Part shown: piece by piece, positions 5,991 through 13,917 of the stretch | How the letters are laid out: each line of letters starts with the position of its first letter | How positions within the stretch are numbered: the stretch's first letter is position 1 | Origin: Bacteroidetes bacterium UBA4009 | GTDB lineage: Bacteria; Bacteroidota; Bacteroidia; NS11-12g; UBA9320 | Assembly (NCBI GenBank): GCA_002384205.1 | Contig: DGBH01000051.1 | Coordinates: 12,241 to 33,735 of the forward strand | Direction of reading: 5' to 3' | DNA length: 21,495 nucleotides | Notes under the pieces: generated by a model | Told to the model about the DNA's origin: nothing | Databases searched by the model: none | What the model saw: only the letters and a program-made list of their open reading frames with translations | Translations under genes and position numbers: made by a program

Positions 5991-8900
5991 GGCATTTCTT
6001 ATATTTTTTACCACTACCACAAGGGCAATCGTCGTTTCTACCCACTTTTATCTCACTGCGTATAGGCACAGCTAAGGGCTTAGGCTCATTATCTACAGCT
6101 GCGTTGCGGTCTTGCGCTAGTAAGGCTTCTACGGCACGGCTGGTTTTCATTTTGCTTAAGTCTTCTCGCTTTTGCTCTTTGGCTTCTTTCATGGTGTCTG
6201 CCTCTTGCACAGCTATGTTTCCTTTCATGAGTAGCGAAATAATCTCACTATTCAAGGTATTGATCATCGTTTGGAAAAGGTTAAATGATTCCAGTTTGTA
6301 AATAAGCAACGGATCTTTTTGTTCGTAAGAAGCATTATTAGCAGTTTGCTTTAAATCGTCTAACTCTCTCAAATGCTCTTTCCAATGATCATCAATACTG
6401 TCTAGTGCCACAAAACGCTCGAAGGCATTGGTTATTTCGGCGCCATTGGTCGTAATCGCTTTCTCTAGATTCACAGAGATATTAATGGTTTTCTTTCCAT
6501 CAGAGAAAGGAACCAAAATGTTTTTCACTTCACTTCCTCGGTCTCGTTGTATATTTTTGAATACCGCTAAGGCACGCTCGGCAATATCGTTATTCTTGCG
6601 GTCGTAGGCAGTTAGCAATTCATCAAATACCCTTTGAACAAGATCATCTTGTTTTTCATTGGCAAAGTCTGCTGCCGATAGGCTAGGCTCAAACGCTAAT
6701 TGACGTATAGATTCGAACTTAAATCCTTCAAAATCTCCTGCGGCTTTAAATTCAGAAATATGATCTTCTACCCAGTCGTACATCGCATTGTTAATGTCTA
6801 CAGATAATCGCTCGCCATACAGCGCATTTTTTCTACGGGAGTAAATAACCACACGTTGCTTGTTCATTACATCATCATACTCCAATAGTCGCTTACGTAC
6901 CCCAAAGTTATTTTGCTCTACTTTTTTCTGCGAACGTTCAATGGTTTTAGAAATCATTGAATGCTGAATTACTTCGCCTTCTTCGTAGCCAAATCTATCC
7001 ATTACTTTAGATACTCTATCAGAGCCAAAAAGACGCATCAAGTTATCTTCTAACGATACAAAGAATTGAGATGATCCAGGATCACCTTGACGCCCGGCTC
7101 TACCTCGTAACTGTCTGTCTACCCGTCTGCTATCATGACGCTCTGTGCCTATAATGGCAAGTCCGCCTACTTCTTTTACGCCTTTACCTAGTTTGATGTC
7201 AGTACCACGACCCGCCATGTTGGTGGCCAAGGTTACACTACCGGGTTGTCCTGCCTCAGCCACAATATCGGCCTCACGCTGGTGCTGTTTGGCATTCAAT
7301 ACGTTGTGCTTAATCTTACGCATGTTCAGCATTCTACTCAGTAACTCCGATATTTCTACAGAAGTAGTACCCACTAACACGGGTCTTCCTTCGGCTTGTA
7401 AGCGAATAATCTCTTCTGCTACGGCATTAAATTTCTCCCGAACGGTCTTGTAAACCAAATCATCTTTATCTGCTCTAGAGATAGATCTGTTGGTAGGTAT
7501 TACCACTACGTCCAGTTTGTATATTTCCCATAACTCGCCTGCTTCTGTTTCTGCAGTACCCGTCATACCTGAAAGTTTGTGATACATACGGAAGAAGTTT
7601 TGAAGGGTAATGGTTGCAAAGGTTTGTGTAGCGGCCTCTACTTTTACATTTTCTTTTGCCTCAATAGCCTGATGTAAACCATCAGAGTATCTTCTACCAT
7701 CCATAACACGGCCTGTTTGCTCATCTACGATTTTAATCTTACCATCTTGAATAATGTATTCTACATCTATTTCAAACATGGTATATGCTTTAAGCAATTG
7801 GTTAATGCTGTGTATACGCTCAGATTTTACAGAGAAGTTACGCATCAACTCATCTTTTTGCTTCAACTTTTCTGCTTCGGTATGCTCAGATTTTTCTAAA
7901 TCAGCAATGGCAGAACCTACGTCAGGAAGCACGAAAAAGTCTGTGTCATCACTGTTATCGGTAATCAGATCAATCCCTTTGTCGGTTAGCTCAATTTGGT
8001 TATTTTTCTCATCGATGGTAAAATACAATTCCGCGTCTACGATATGCATTTCCTTTTGCTGGTCTTGCAAGTAGTAGTTTTCGGCTTTGGTCATTAACAT
8101 CTTATTGCCTGTTTCTCCTAGGTACTTGATCAACTGCTTGTTTTTAGGGAAACCTCGTTGGCATCTAAATAAAAGTAATCCAGCATCTTTTTCGCCTGTT
8201 TTACCTTCGGCAATAAGTTTCTTAGCATCGGCTAGGGCAGTGGTTAAGTAACGTTTTTGCGCATCTACTACCTTTTGAATTTTTGGTTTTAACTCATTAA
8301 ATTCATGGATATCGCCTTTGGGTGTAGGGCCACTTATAATTAAAGGAGTACGTGCGTCATCTATCAAAACAGAATCTACCTCATCAATCATCGCAAAGTG
8401 ATGTTTTTGCTGCACTTGCTCTTCAGGGCTATGCGCCATGTTATCTCTTAAGTAATCAAAACCAAACTCATTATTGGTTCCGTAAGTGATATCTGCTAGA
8501 TAGGCATTTTTACGCTCAGGTGAGTGCGGTCTGTAGTAATCTAAACAATCTACTGAAAGGCCATGAAACTGAAAAATAGGGGCATTCCATTCAGCATCTC
8601 GTCGTGCGAGATAATCATTCACGGTTACAATGTGAACTCCACGTTGTCCAAGGGCATTGAGGTATGCGGGTAGGGTAGACACCAAGGTTTTACCTTCTCC
8701 AGTTTGCATCTCAGCTACATTTCCTTTGTGCAAGGCAACACCACCTATTAGCTGTACGTCATAGTGCACCATATTCCAAGTAACTTCTTGTCCTGCGGCA
8801 TCCCATGATGTTTGGTAAATAACCTCATTTCCTGAAATTAGAATATTCGCTTTTTGAGCGGCGAGGTTTCTATCCATATCGGTTGCTGTAGCAACTAAGG

Positions 8901-9291
8901 TATCCATTTCGGTAAACCTACGTGCGGTTTCTTTAACTACAGCAAACGCCTCTGGAAGCAATTGTTCTAGAATTTCTTCGAGTTTTTCATCTCGTTCCTT
9001 TTCAAGTTCATCTATACGATCGTAAGCGGTTTCTTTTTTTTCTATTTCGGAGATGTTCGCCTTTTCGATTTCTGCCCTTAAGTCAGTAACTTCAGAGTCT
9101 ATTTCTGACAAATAGTCGTTAACTCGGCTTTTAAATTCGGCAGTCTTGGCCCGTAATTGATCGTTGGATAGGTCTTTTAGTTTGTCAAACTCAGCGTTTA
9201 TCTTTCCTACGTAAGGCGTCATTTCCTTGACGTCTTTATCTGCTTTGTTACCAAAAAATTTTGAAATTCCTCCTAATATTGTATTGAGCAT
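5974..9291 (-). CDS. secA: Preprotein translocase ATPase SecA
   Basis: SecA is the cytosolic and membrane-peripheral motor ATPase that drives unfolded preproteins through SecYEG. The 1105-aa product has Walker A MQTGEGKT at 195-202, Walker B/DEAD-type DEVDS at 303-307, the second helicase domain (GTTSVEIS, NMAGRGTDIK, RQLRGRAGRQGDPGSS), and a C-terminal SEC-C zinc motif with Cys1089, Cys1091, Cys1100 and His1101 that contacts SecB or ribosomes in known SecAs. It is about 200 residues longer than E. coli SecA (901 aa). Insertions include a charged predicted coiled coil at about 60-108 and a segment at about 131-176, both before Walker A. Such length is usual in Bacteroidota. It heads a leftward pair with the SPOR-domain gene and is divergent from purD, with a leader of roughly 150 nt if the mirrored promoter is the one used. 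Confidence 0.97.
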   Translation of the reverse strand: MLNTILGGISKFFGNKADKDVKEMTPYVGKINAEFDKLKDLSNDQLRAKTAEFKSRVNDYLSEIDSEVTDLRAEIEKANISEIEKKETAYDRIDELEKERDEKLEEILEQLLPEAFAVVKETARRFTEMDTLVATATDMDRNLAAQKANILISGNEVIYQTSWDAAGQEVTWNMVHYDVQLIGGVALHKGNVAEMQTGEGKTLVSTLPAYLNALGQRGVHIVTVNDYLARRDAEWNAPIFQFHGLSVDCLDYYRPHSPERKNAYLADITYGTNNEFGFDYLRDNMAHSPEEQVQQKHHFAMIDEVDSVLIDDARTPLIISGPTPKGDIHEFNELKPKIQKVVDAQKRYLTTALADAKKLIAEGKTGEKDAGLLLFRCQRGFPKNKQLIKYLGETGNKMLMTKAENYYLQDQQKEMHIVDAELYFTIDEKNNQIELTDKGIDLITDNSDDTDFFVLPDVGSAIADLEKSEHTEAEKLKQKDELMRNFSVKSERIHSINQLLKAYTMFEIDVEYIIQDGKIKIVDEQTGRVMDGRRYSDGLHQAIEAKENVKVEAATQTFATITLQNFFRMYHKLSGMTGTAETEAGELWEIYKLDVVVIPTNRSISRADKDDLVYKTVREKFNAVAEEIIRLQAEGRPVLVGTTSVEISELLSRMLNMRKIKHNVLNAKQHQREADIVAEAGQPGSVTLATNMAGRGTDIKLGKGVKEVGGLAIIGTERHDSRRVDRQLRGRAGRQGDPGSSQFFVSLEDNLMRLFGSDRVSKVMDRFGYEEGEVIQHSMISKTIERSQKKVEQNNFGVRKRLLEYDDVMNKQRVVIYSRRKNALYGERLSVDINNAMYDWVEDHISEFKAAGDFEGFKFESIRQLAFEPSLSAADFANEKQDDLVQRVFDELLTAYDRKNNDIAERALAVFKNIQRDRGSEVKNILVPFSDGKKTINISVNLEKAITTNGAEITNAFERFVALDSIDDHWKEHLRELDDLKQTANNASYEQKDPLLIYKLESFNLFQTMINTLNSEIISLLMKGNIAVQEADTMKEAKEQKREDLSKMKTSRAVEALLAQDRNAAVDNEPKPLAVPIRSEIKVGRNDDCPCGSGKKYKKCHGKES

Positions 9292-9437
9292 TTGTATCTA
9301 TTTCTTCTACGTTATTCTATAAGTATGCCATGCGCTAAACAGGCCGTATTTTTTTGTGTTTTTCATTTTTAGTGCACTTATTAATCGTATTCCACCAAAA
9401 GAGGTCAAGTTGTTTATATATTTAACCTAAAAAATGA

Positions 9438-9469
9438 GGTTCAAAAGTAACCATATTTATCTTTGAACC
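9438..9469. promoter_or_regulatory. Divergent secA/purD promoter region with perfect inverted repeat
   Basis: GGTTCAAA (9438-9445) and TTTGAACC (9462-9469) form an 8-bp perfect inverted repeat with a 16-nt spacer. Each arm contributes the TTTG of a -7-like element: TATCTTTG at 9458-9465 on the plus strand, 17 nt before purD, and TACTTTTG at 9449-9442 on the minus strand facing secA. Neither has a clear -33 TTTG. The symmetry may reflect two back-to-back promoters, a dimeric repressor site, or both. Confidence 0.45.
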
Positions 9470-9481
9470 ATCTAATAAACA

Positions 9482-10762
9482 ATGCGAATATTAATCTTAG
9501 GATCTGGTGCAAGAGAGCACGCTATAGCTTTAAAACTGAGCAAAGAAATAGGCAAGGAGAATGTATTTGTGGCACCCGGAAACGGAGGTACACATAATTG
9601 CAGTATTAACGTCGATTTTACGTTTATGGATTTTGATAAAGTAAAGGCTTTTTGTATTCAAGAACAGATAGATGTGGTAATACCAGGTTCTGAAGAAGCC
9701 ATAGATGCGGGGATAAGAGACTTTATGGAGGCAGATAGCGAGGTGAAGGATGTATTCGTGTTTTCTCCCGATAAATATGCCGGTCAATTAGAAAGCAGCA
9801 AAGCGTTTGCAAAAGAGTTTATGGGGAAGGAAGGGATTCCAACTGCAGCTTATCAATCTTTTACGACTGAAACGGTAGCACAAGGCCATTTGTTTTTAGC
9901 TTCATTAAAACCTCCTTACGTGTTAAAAGCGGATGGTTTAGCAGCTGGAAAGGGCGTTTTAATTCTAAACGATCTGCAGGAAGCAAAAGAGGAGTTGAGC
10001 AGTATGCTGGTAGATGCCAAATTTGGCGCAGCAAGCAGTACTGTTGTAATAGAAGAGTTTTTAGACGGTATAGAGTTTAGTGTTTTTGCGCTTACAGATG
10101 GGGATAATTATGTGCTCTTGCCAGAAGCAAAAGATTATAAGCGAATAGGAGAGGGCGATACTGGTTTAAATACAGGAGGAATGGGTGCTGTAAGTCCGGT
10201 GCCTTTCTTTAACGAAGAACTAAAATTAAAAACCATTAGAGATGTGGTAGAGCCCACTATTAAGGGTTTAAAAAAACAGAAACTTAATTACCGAGGTTTT
10301 GTTTTCTTTGGACTTATTGTGGTAAATAACGATCCATTTGTGATAGAGTATAACGTTAGAATGGGAGATCCTGAAACAGAAGTGGTTATTCCACGCCTTG
10401 CAGAATCCCTTTCTCAGCTAATTGTGGATGCCAAAAATGGTCAATTAACCAACCGTATAGCGGCTGCAAATCCAGCATTCGCAACAACGGTATTTGCAGT
10501 ATCTGGTGGATATCCAGAGGATTATGCTAAAGACAAAGTGATTACCATAAACGAAGCCAGTGAAACGTTGTTTCATGCAGGAACTAAAATGGTAGGTGAT
10601 GCGTTACTTACCAGTGGCGGAAGAGTTTTGGCAGCTACGTGTTATGGCGCGACCATGCGAGAAGCTCTAAATGCGAGTTATAAAGGAGTAGAATCCGTCA
10701 CCTTTGAAGGAAAATATTATAGAAAAGATATAGGAAACGATTTAGAAAAATTTATTAAATAA
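9482..10762 (+). CDS. purD: Phosphoribosylamine-glycine ligase (GAR synthetase)
   Basis: PurD is a cytoplasmic ATP-grasp enzyme. It joins phosphoribosylamine and glycine to form GAR, the second step of de novo purine synthesis. The 426-aa length is standard. Visible features are the N-terminal GSGAREHA at 7-14, the ATP-grasp segment KADGLAAGKGV, the EFLDG-EFS region, LNTGGMGAVSP, and the metal-binding NVRMGDPETE. The ATG at 9482 follows a -7-like element by 16 nt. The next gene begins within its stop codon (TAATG), so a 50-aa membrane protein is co-translated. Other pur genes are not in the window, which suggests dispersed purine genes. Nothing unusual is visible in the active site. Confidence 0.96.
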   Translation: MRILILGSGAREHAIALKLSKEIGKENVFVAPGNGGTHNCSINVDFTFMDFDKVKAFCIQEQIDVVIPGSEEAIDAGIRDFMEADSEVKDVFVFSPDKYAGQLESSKAFAKEFMGKEGIPTAAYQSFTTETVAQGHLFLASLKPPYVLKADGLAAGKGVLILNDLQEAKEELSSMLVDAKFGAASSTVVIEEFLDGIEFSVFALTDGDNYVLLPEAKDYKRIGEGDTGLNTGGMGAVSPVPFFNEELKLKTIRDVVEPTIKGLKKQKLNYRGFVFFGLIVVNNDPFVIEYNVRMGDPETEVVIPRLAESLSQLIVDAKNGQLTNRIAAANPAFATTVFAVSGGYPEDYAKDKVITINEASETLFHAGTKMVGDALLTSGGRVLAATCYGATMREALNASYKGVESVTFEGKYYRKDIGNDLEKFIK

Positions 10763-10914
10763 TGGAAGTATTAAAAAAAATATTCGGTTACCTAACCTTC
10801 AAAAAAGATACAGGAGAAGGTTCATTTTTAAAGTCGATGCACGTCATTAATAAGCTATCGCTGCTTATGTTTTTAGCATCGATTATCTATTTGATTATTA
10901 AAATTACGCGATAA
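10762..10914 (+). CDS. Small single-helix membrane protein downstream of purD
   Basis: A 50-aa ORF starting with ATG that shares one base with the purD stop (TAATG). It has an amphipathic basic N-terminal part (MEVLKKIFGYLTFKKD), a conserved-looking SFLKSMHVINKLS segment, and a hydrophobic C-terminal helix at about 34-46 ending in KITR. From memory it resembles the short Bacteroidota proteins of the DUF6728 type, which have the same pattern of MH-IN followed by one membrane helix; I cannot verify this. No function is known to me. Tight coupling to purD and the membrane helix argue that it is real and inserted in the inner membrane. It has no signal cleavage site. Confidence 0.7.
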   Translation: MEVLKKIFGYLTFKKDTGEGSFLKSMHVINKLSLLMFLASIIYLIIKITR

Positions 10915-10978
10915 TCATTTACGGTTAAATTCAGTTGATTAATAATCCTAAGGCACATAAGTTGCGTTATATTACTAT

Positions 10979-12292
10979 ATGAATAGGAGAGCTCATAAAC
11001 TGAATTTTAGAAGTTATCTAAGCTTGGTTTCCTTGCTTTGGGTTGGAATTACTGTATCTGCACAAACCGTAAGGGTTGAAGCCAGAAAGAATGTGATGGA
11101 CGACGCATTTGCCAAAAGCCAAAGCATATTGCCGGTATATAAGTTTGACAGTATGCGTATCGAGCCTTATGCAAAATTTGGGGTAGATATGGGTAAGAAT
11201 CAAGTATGGTACACCATTAAGCAGTTACCCGATATGACGGGCTGCAAAGACACCGGGTATACCTACATCTATTTTTCAGGAGCGGATAACAGCAGTAATA
11301 AAGGGTACTTGCTTACCCTCATTGGAAATTATGTACGTTCCCGCAGAACCATGTATTTTTATATTGATAGAAATAATGATTTTGATTTTACCAATGACGG
11401 AGCGCCTGACAGTATAACCATTCAACAGAATGATTTTCAAATAGAACTGGAAAATACATACGTAAAAGGAGCAACCTATGCCATTAAGCTAAGTCGATTT
11501 TTATATGGAGAGAATATGGCGTATAAAAATTTACTTACCAGCCATTACAAAGCCCATAGCGGAGCCAAAAAGTTTACCAATATTAATTATTGTTTCAGAG
11601 AGCAGCGGTACAATGTTATTTCTGCAGACTATAAAGGTGAAAAAGATTCATTTACCATTGGTATAAAGGACATGAATGTGAACGGTATTTACAATGAGAG
11701 TTGCACCGATATGCTATATATAGGGCCATATAAGAGCCAAATAGCCTCAGATGAGCTTTTTAGTATAATACCCGTAATTTCAAATAATGCCTTTGAATGG
11801 GGTGGAAAAAAATATCGAATTCTGAGCATTGAAAGTACGGGTAGCTACATCGAGATAAAAGAAGATGTGAACGCGCAGCTAAGTAACAAATTAGAGTTGG
11901 GTAAAAAAGTGCCTAGTTTTGATTACTTTAATATTTTAAGTAAGAAACACAGTCTTAAAGAATACCGAAAAAAAGAAGTTTTTTTGTTTTTCTGGGATAA
12001 GGAAACACTGAGTGAAGAGGATAGAACCTATCTATCAAAAATCTATACTGAGTTTAGTGAAGAAATTAAAATAATCACCTTAAATCACGGTGACGAACCA
12101 AAGCAAGTGCGTATTACCTATTATTACGACAAGATAGAGTGGCCTGTGGGATATAGTAATAGTGAGATAGGTGCTAACTATTTCTTAGAAGACGTAAACC
12201 GAGGTTTTTATATTGGTAAACATCGCATACTCAAAAACGATAACATTACGCCCAAAGTAATGTATGAATTGCTTCTGAGTAAAAGGAAATAA
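10979..12292 (+). CDS. Secreted protein with cysteine-less thioredoxin-like C-terminal domain
   Basis: A 437-aa exported protein of unknown function. Residues 1-29 form a signal peptide ending in VSAQ. A likely beta-rich region follows, with a calcium-loop-like DRNNDFDFTND at 130-140 (Asp130, Asn132, Asp134, Asp136, Asp140). From about 305 the pattern GKKVPSFDYFNI, then KKEVFLFFWDKETL, resembles the start of a TlpA/AhpC-type thioredoxin fold. The site that would carry WCxxC reads FWDKET, with no cysteine, so it cannot act as a dithiol oxidoreductase. The fold assignment is inference from pattern. There is no T9SS tail. It lies 64 bp after the small membrane protein and 15 bp before the next gene, so a shared transcript is possible. 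Periplasmic or outer-membrane location is likely. Confidence 0.7.
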   Translation: MNRRAHKLNFRSYLSLVSLLWVGITVSAQTVRVEARKNVMDDAFAKSQSILPVYKFDSMRIEPYAKFGVDMGKNQVWYTIKQLPDMTGCKDTGYTYIYFSGADNSSNKGYLLTLIGNYVRSRRTMYFYIDRNNDFDFTNDGAPDSITIQQNDFQIELENTYVKGATYAIKLSRFLYGENMAYKNLLTSHYKAHSGAKKFTNINYCFREQRYNVISADYKGEKDSFTIGIKDMNVNGIYNESCTDMLYIGPYKSQIASDELFSIIPVISNNAFEWGGKKYRILSIESTGSYIEIKEDVNAQLSNKLELGKKVPSFDYFNILSKKHSLKEYRKKEVFLFFWDKETLSEEDRTYLSKIYTEFSEEIKIITLNHGDEPKQVRITYYYDKIEWPVGYSNSEIGANYFLEDVNRGFYIGKHRILKNDNITPKVMYELLLSKRK

Positions 12293-12307
12293 GTAATTTC
12301 GTCCCAT

Positions 12308-12847
12308 ATGAATTTTTCGTTAAGTGTTTTTGGTGCCATTATCCTTGTTTTTTTTGTATTGAGATTTGCTAAAAAAATAGTCGTTAAACTCATTGGCTTC
12401 CTTCTGATCTCAGCCACGGTAGTAGGTCTTATGTACTATAAGTCTTGGGGTCCGTTTGAGCACAATATAGCTGAGTTGTCGCACCTACAGGATAAGTACT
12501 GTATTAGCAATGCGGATGAGGATATTTGTGAGTGTATCGTGCAACCTATAGAGAGTGATATGAACCAACGTTTTACAACCGATGAACTACAATTACTTAC
12601 TACACAACGAATAAAAGCAGCGTATGTATTAAAAAAGAGCATGAATCACACCAAGGAGCAAGCTCTCCTTTGCCTTGAAAAAAGAAATGCCATCGAAAAA
12701 TATAAGCAGTTTATACACGATTTTATTCCTATTGAGAATAAATACCTCAGCATGGCTGAAGATAAAGTGGACGAATTAACGGGGGCAGTAAAGGATGAGG
12801 TGACAACCTTTAATGAAGGTAAAAAAAGTATTGATGATAAATATTAG
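12308..12847 (+). CDS. Hypothetical membrane protein with two N-terminal helices
   Basis: A 179-aa protein I do not recognise. Two hydrophobic segments, at about 3-20 and 26-43, are separated by AKKIVVK, so the C-terminal 135 residues probably sit on the same side as the N-terminus. That soluble part is charged, largely helical, and has four cysteines (Cys65, Cys74, Cys76, Cys122) in contexts such as DKYCISNADEDICEC, a pattern compatible with disulfides if periplasmic. It starts 15 bp after the preceding secreted-protein gene, so it is probably in the same operon. Its stop codon overlaps that of the convergent START-like gene by four bases, within a hairpin. A weak TAATTTCG at 12294-12301 is too close to the start to be trusted as a promoter. 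Confidence 0.7.
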   Translation: MNFSLSVFGAIILVFFVLRFAKKIVVKLIGFLLISATVVGLMYYKSWGPFEHNIAELSHLQDKYCISNADEDICECIVQPIESDMNQRFTTDELQLLTTQRIKAAYVLKKSMNHTKEQALLCLEKRNAIEKYKQFIHDFIPIENKYLSMAEDKVDELTGAVKDEVTTFNEGKKSIDDKY

Positions 12848-12859
12848 GCTAGGCCTAAT
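12843..12859. terminator. Perfect hairpin spanning both stop codons of convergent genes
   Basis: ATTAGGC-tag-GCCTAAT has 7-bp arms and a 3-nt loop. The left arm contains the stop codon of the plus-strand gene (TAG, 12845-12847) and of the minus-strand gene (TTA on plus, 12844-12846). It is the only candidate signal between the two genes. On the minus strand the following DNA is AT-rich with a later T7 run; on the plus strand there is no T tract. It may act as a bidirectional terminator. Confidence 0.5.
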
Positions 12860-13227
12860 GCATGCTTCAAGTCTTGCACCTGACTTTCCCAAAGTAGTGT
12901 CATAGCTTCTACCTCGTCATCATCCACAAAATCGGTAATGAGCAGACCTATATCACCCGTAAGTTCATCTTTGGTAACTTCAAATTGGAAATATTCTTCT
13001 TCAGCTCTTTCAAGGAATTGGAATTTAACTAATTTGCCGTTGATTTTCTTGGTTAATTCAGCTTTAAACTCCTCACCATCCCAAAAAAAACTGTATAATT
13101 TACTTCCTTTGATATTTACATCATCGCAAAACCACTCTACAAGGCCAGAGGGGGTAGTTAAATACTGATAAAGTATTGTAGGTGATGACTTTATTACAAA
13201 TTCTAAATCTATTTTTACTCTTTCCAC
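12844..13227 (-). CDS. START-like (SRPBCC superfamily) domain protein
   Basis: A 127-aa cytoplasmic protein made almost entirely of one START-like/SRPBCC domain, the helix-grip fold related to AHSA1 proteins that holds hydrophobic ligands. Evidence is the opening IDLEFVIKSSPTILYQYLTT followed by SGLVEWFCDDV, a central strand pattern (FFWDGEEFKAELT, VKFQFLE), and a long C-terminal helix ending KHALGLA. It resembles single-domain Bacteroidota START-like proteins. The start is GTG (13225-13227) with an A-rich upstream stretch; no better ATG exists upstream in frame. It overlaps the convergent gene by four bases at the stops and is divergent from the PAP2 gene. The ligand and role are unknown. 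Confidence 0.8.
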   Translation of the reverse strand: MERVKIDLEFVIKSSPTILYQYLTTPSGLVEWFCDDVNIKGSKLYSFFWDGEEFKAELTKKINGKLVKFQFLERAEEEYFQFEVTKDELTGDIGLLITDFVDDDEVEAMTLLWESQVQDLKHALGLA

Positions 13228-13292
13228 TTTTTCTTTTTTCTAAGTTTTTTCAAATAAACAATTTTTTAAGGTATAAACTATTTATCCCGTAC

Positions 13293-13300
13293 TATTTTTG
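13293..13300 (+). promoter_or_regulatory. Putative -7 element before the PAP2 gene
   Basis: TATTTTTG matches TAnnTTTG and ends only 5 nt before the proposed TTG start at 13306. If used, transcription would begin about at the start codon, giving a leaderless message. No good -33 TTTG is visible. Confidence 0.3.
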
Positions 13301-13305
13301 ACCCA

Positions 13306-13917
13306 TTGATCACTATTTTACGAAATAACAGCGTTTTTTTTATATCCGCACTGCTTTCTATACTTGCAGGACTCATTTTACAACTGGTACTTGAGAAAGG
13401 AGAGTTAGTGCTTATATTAGATGGAATGCACTCTCCCGGATTGAATACTTTTTTCATGATAACGACACTTATGGGAGAGTATTTAGGTGTACTATTGGTC
13501 TTAGTTTTCTTGTTTTTTACAAGTAAACATTTTATTCCTTTATACTTGGTTACACTACTTATGACCTTATTGGTGAGCCAAGGGTTGAAACGATTTGTTT
13601 TTGAACACGAAAACAGACCTTCATATACCTATCAGCATTTGGAAAAAATAGAGGGACTTGAGCATCATAAACACAATTCGTTTCCCAGCGGACACACTTC
13701 AACTGCCTTTGCCATATTTACGATATTAGCCATTGCCTGCCCCCAAAAAGGGGTGCCTTTTTTAGCTGCTATATTAGCTGTTCTCGTTGGAATAAGTCGT
13801 GTATATTTGGGGCAACATTATCTAAGTGACGTGGTTACAGGTGCCATTATTGGCTTGTTTATCTCGGTATGGGTAGTTTATTTTTACGCGCTTTATGGTC
13901 AAAAGAAAAATGGATAA
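13306..13917 (+). CDS. PAP2-family membrane phosphatase
   Basis: A 203-aa integral membrane phosphatase of the type 2 phosphatidic acid phosphatase family. It is expected to dephosphorylate a lipid phosphate such as undecaprenyl pyrophosphate, phosphatidylglycerol phosphate or lipid A, on the outer face of the inner membrane. The three family motifs are complete: Lys95 through Arg104-Pro105, PSGH at 127-130, and Ser164-Arg165 with His171 and Asp175 (SRVYLGQHYLSD). About six hydrophobic segments are visible, starting at 9-29. The start is TTG at 13306; it is needed to keep the first helix, and no ATG fits. The 3' end overlaps the ArnT-type glycosyltransferase gene by 8 bp. That coupling suggests recycling or removal of a polyprenyl or lipid A phosphate connected with that enzyme. 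This is inference. Confidence 0.88.
   Translation: MITILRNNSVFFISALLSILAGLILQLVLEKGELVLILDGMHSPGLNTFFMITTLMGEYLGVLLVLVFLFFTSKHFIPLYLVTLLMTLLVSQGLKRFVFEHENRPSYTYQHLEKIEGLEHHKHNSFPSGHTSTAFAIFTILAIACPQKGVPFLAAILAVLVGISRVYLGQHYLSDVVTGAIIGLFISVWVVYFYALYGQKKNG

Noticed and set aside
7145..7453. 102-aa ORF antisense to secA
   Set aside because: It lies wholly inside the strongly supported secA frame, has low-complexity Ser/Pro/Leu composition, and has no recognisable domain.
7754..8074. 106-aa ORF antisense to secA
   Set aside because: It is a shadow of the secA coding frame; a Ser/Phe-rich translation is typical of such shadows.
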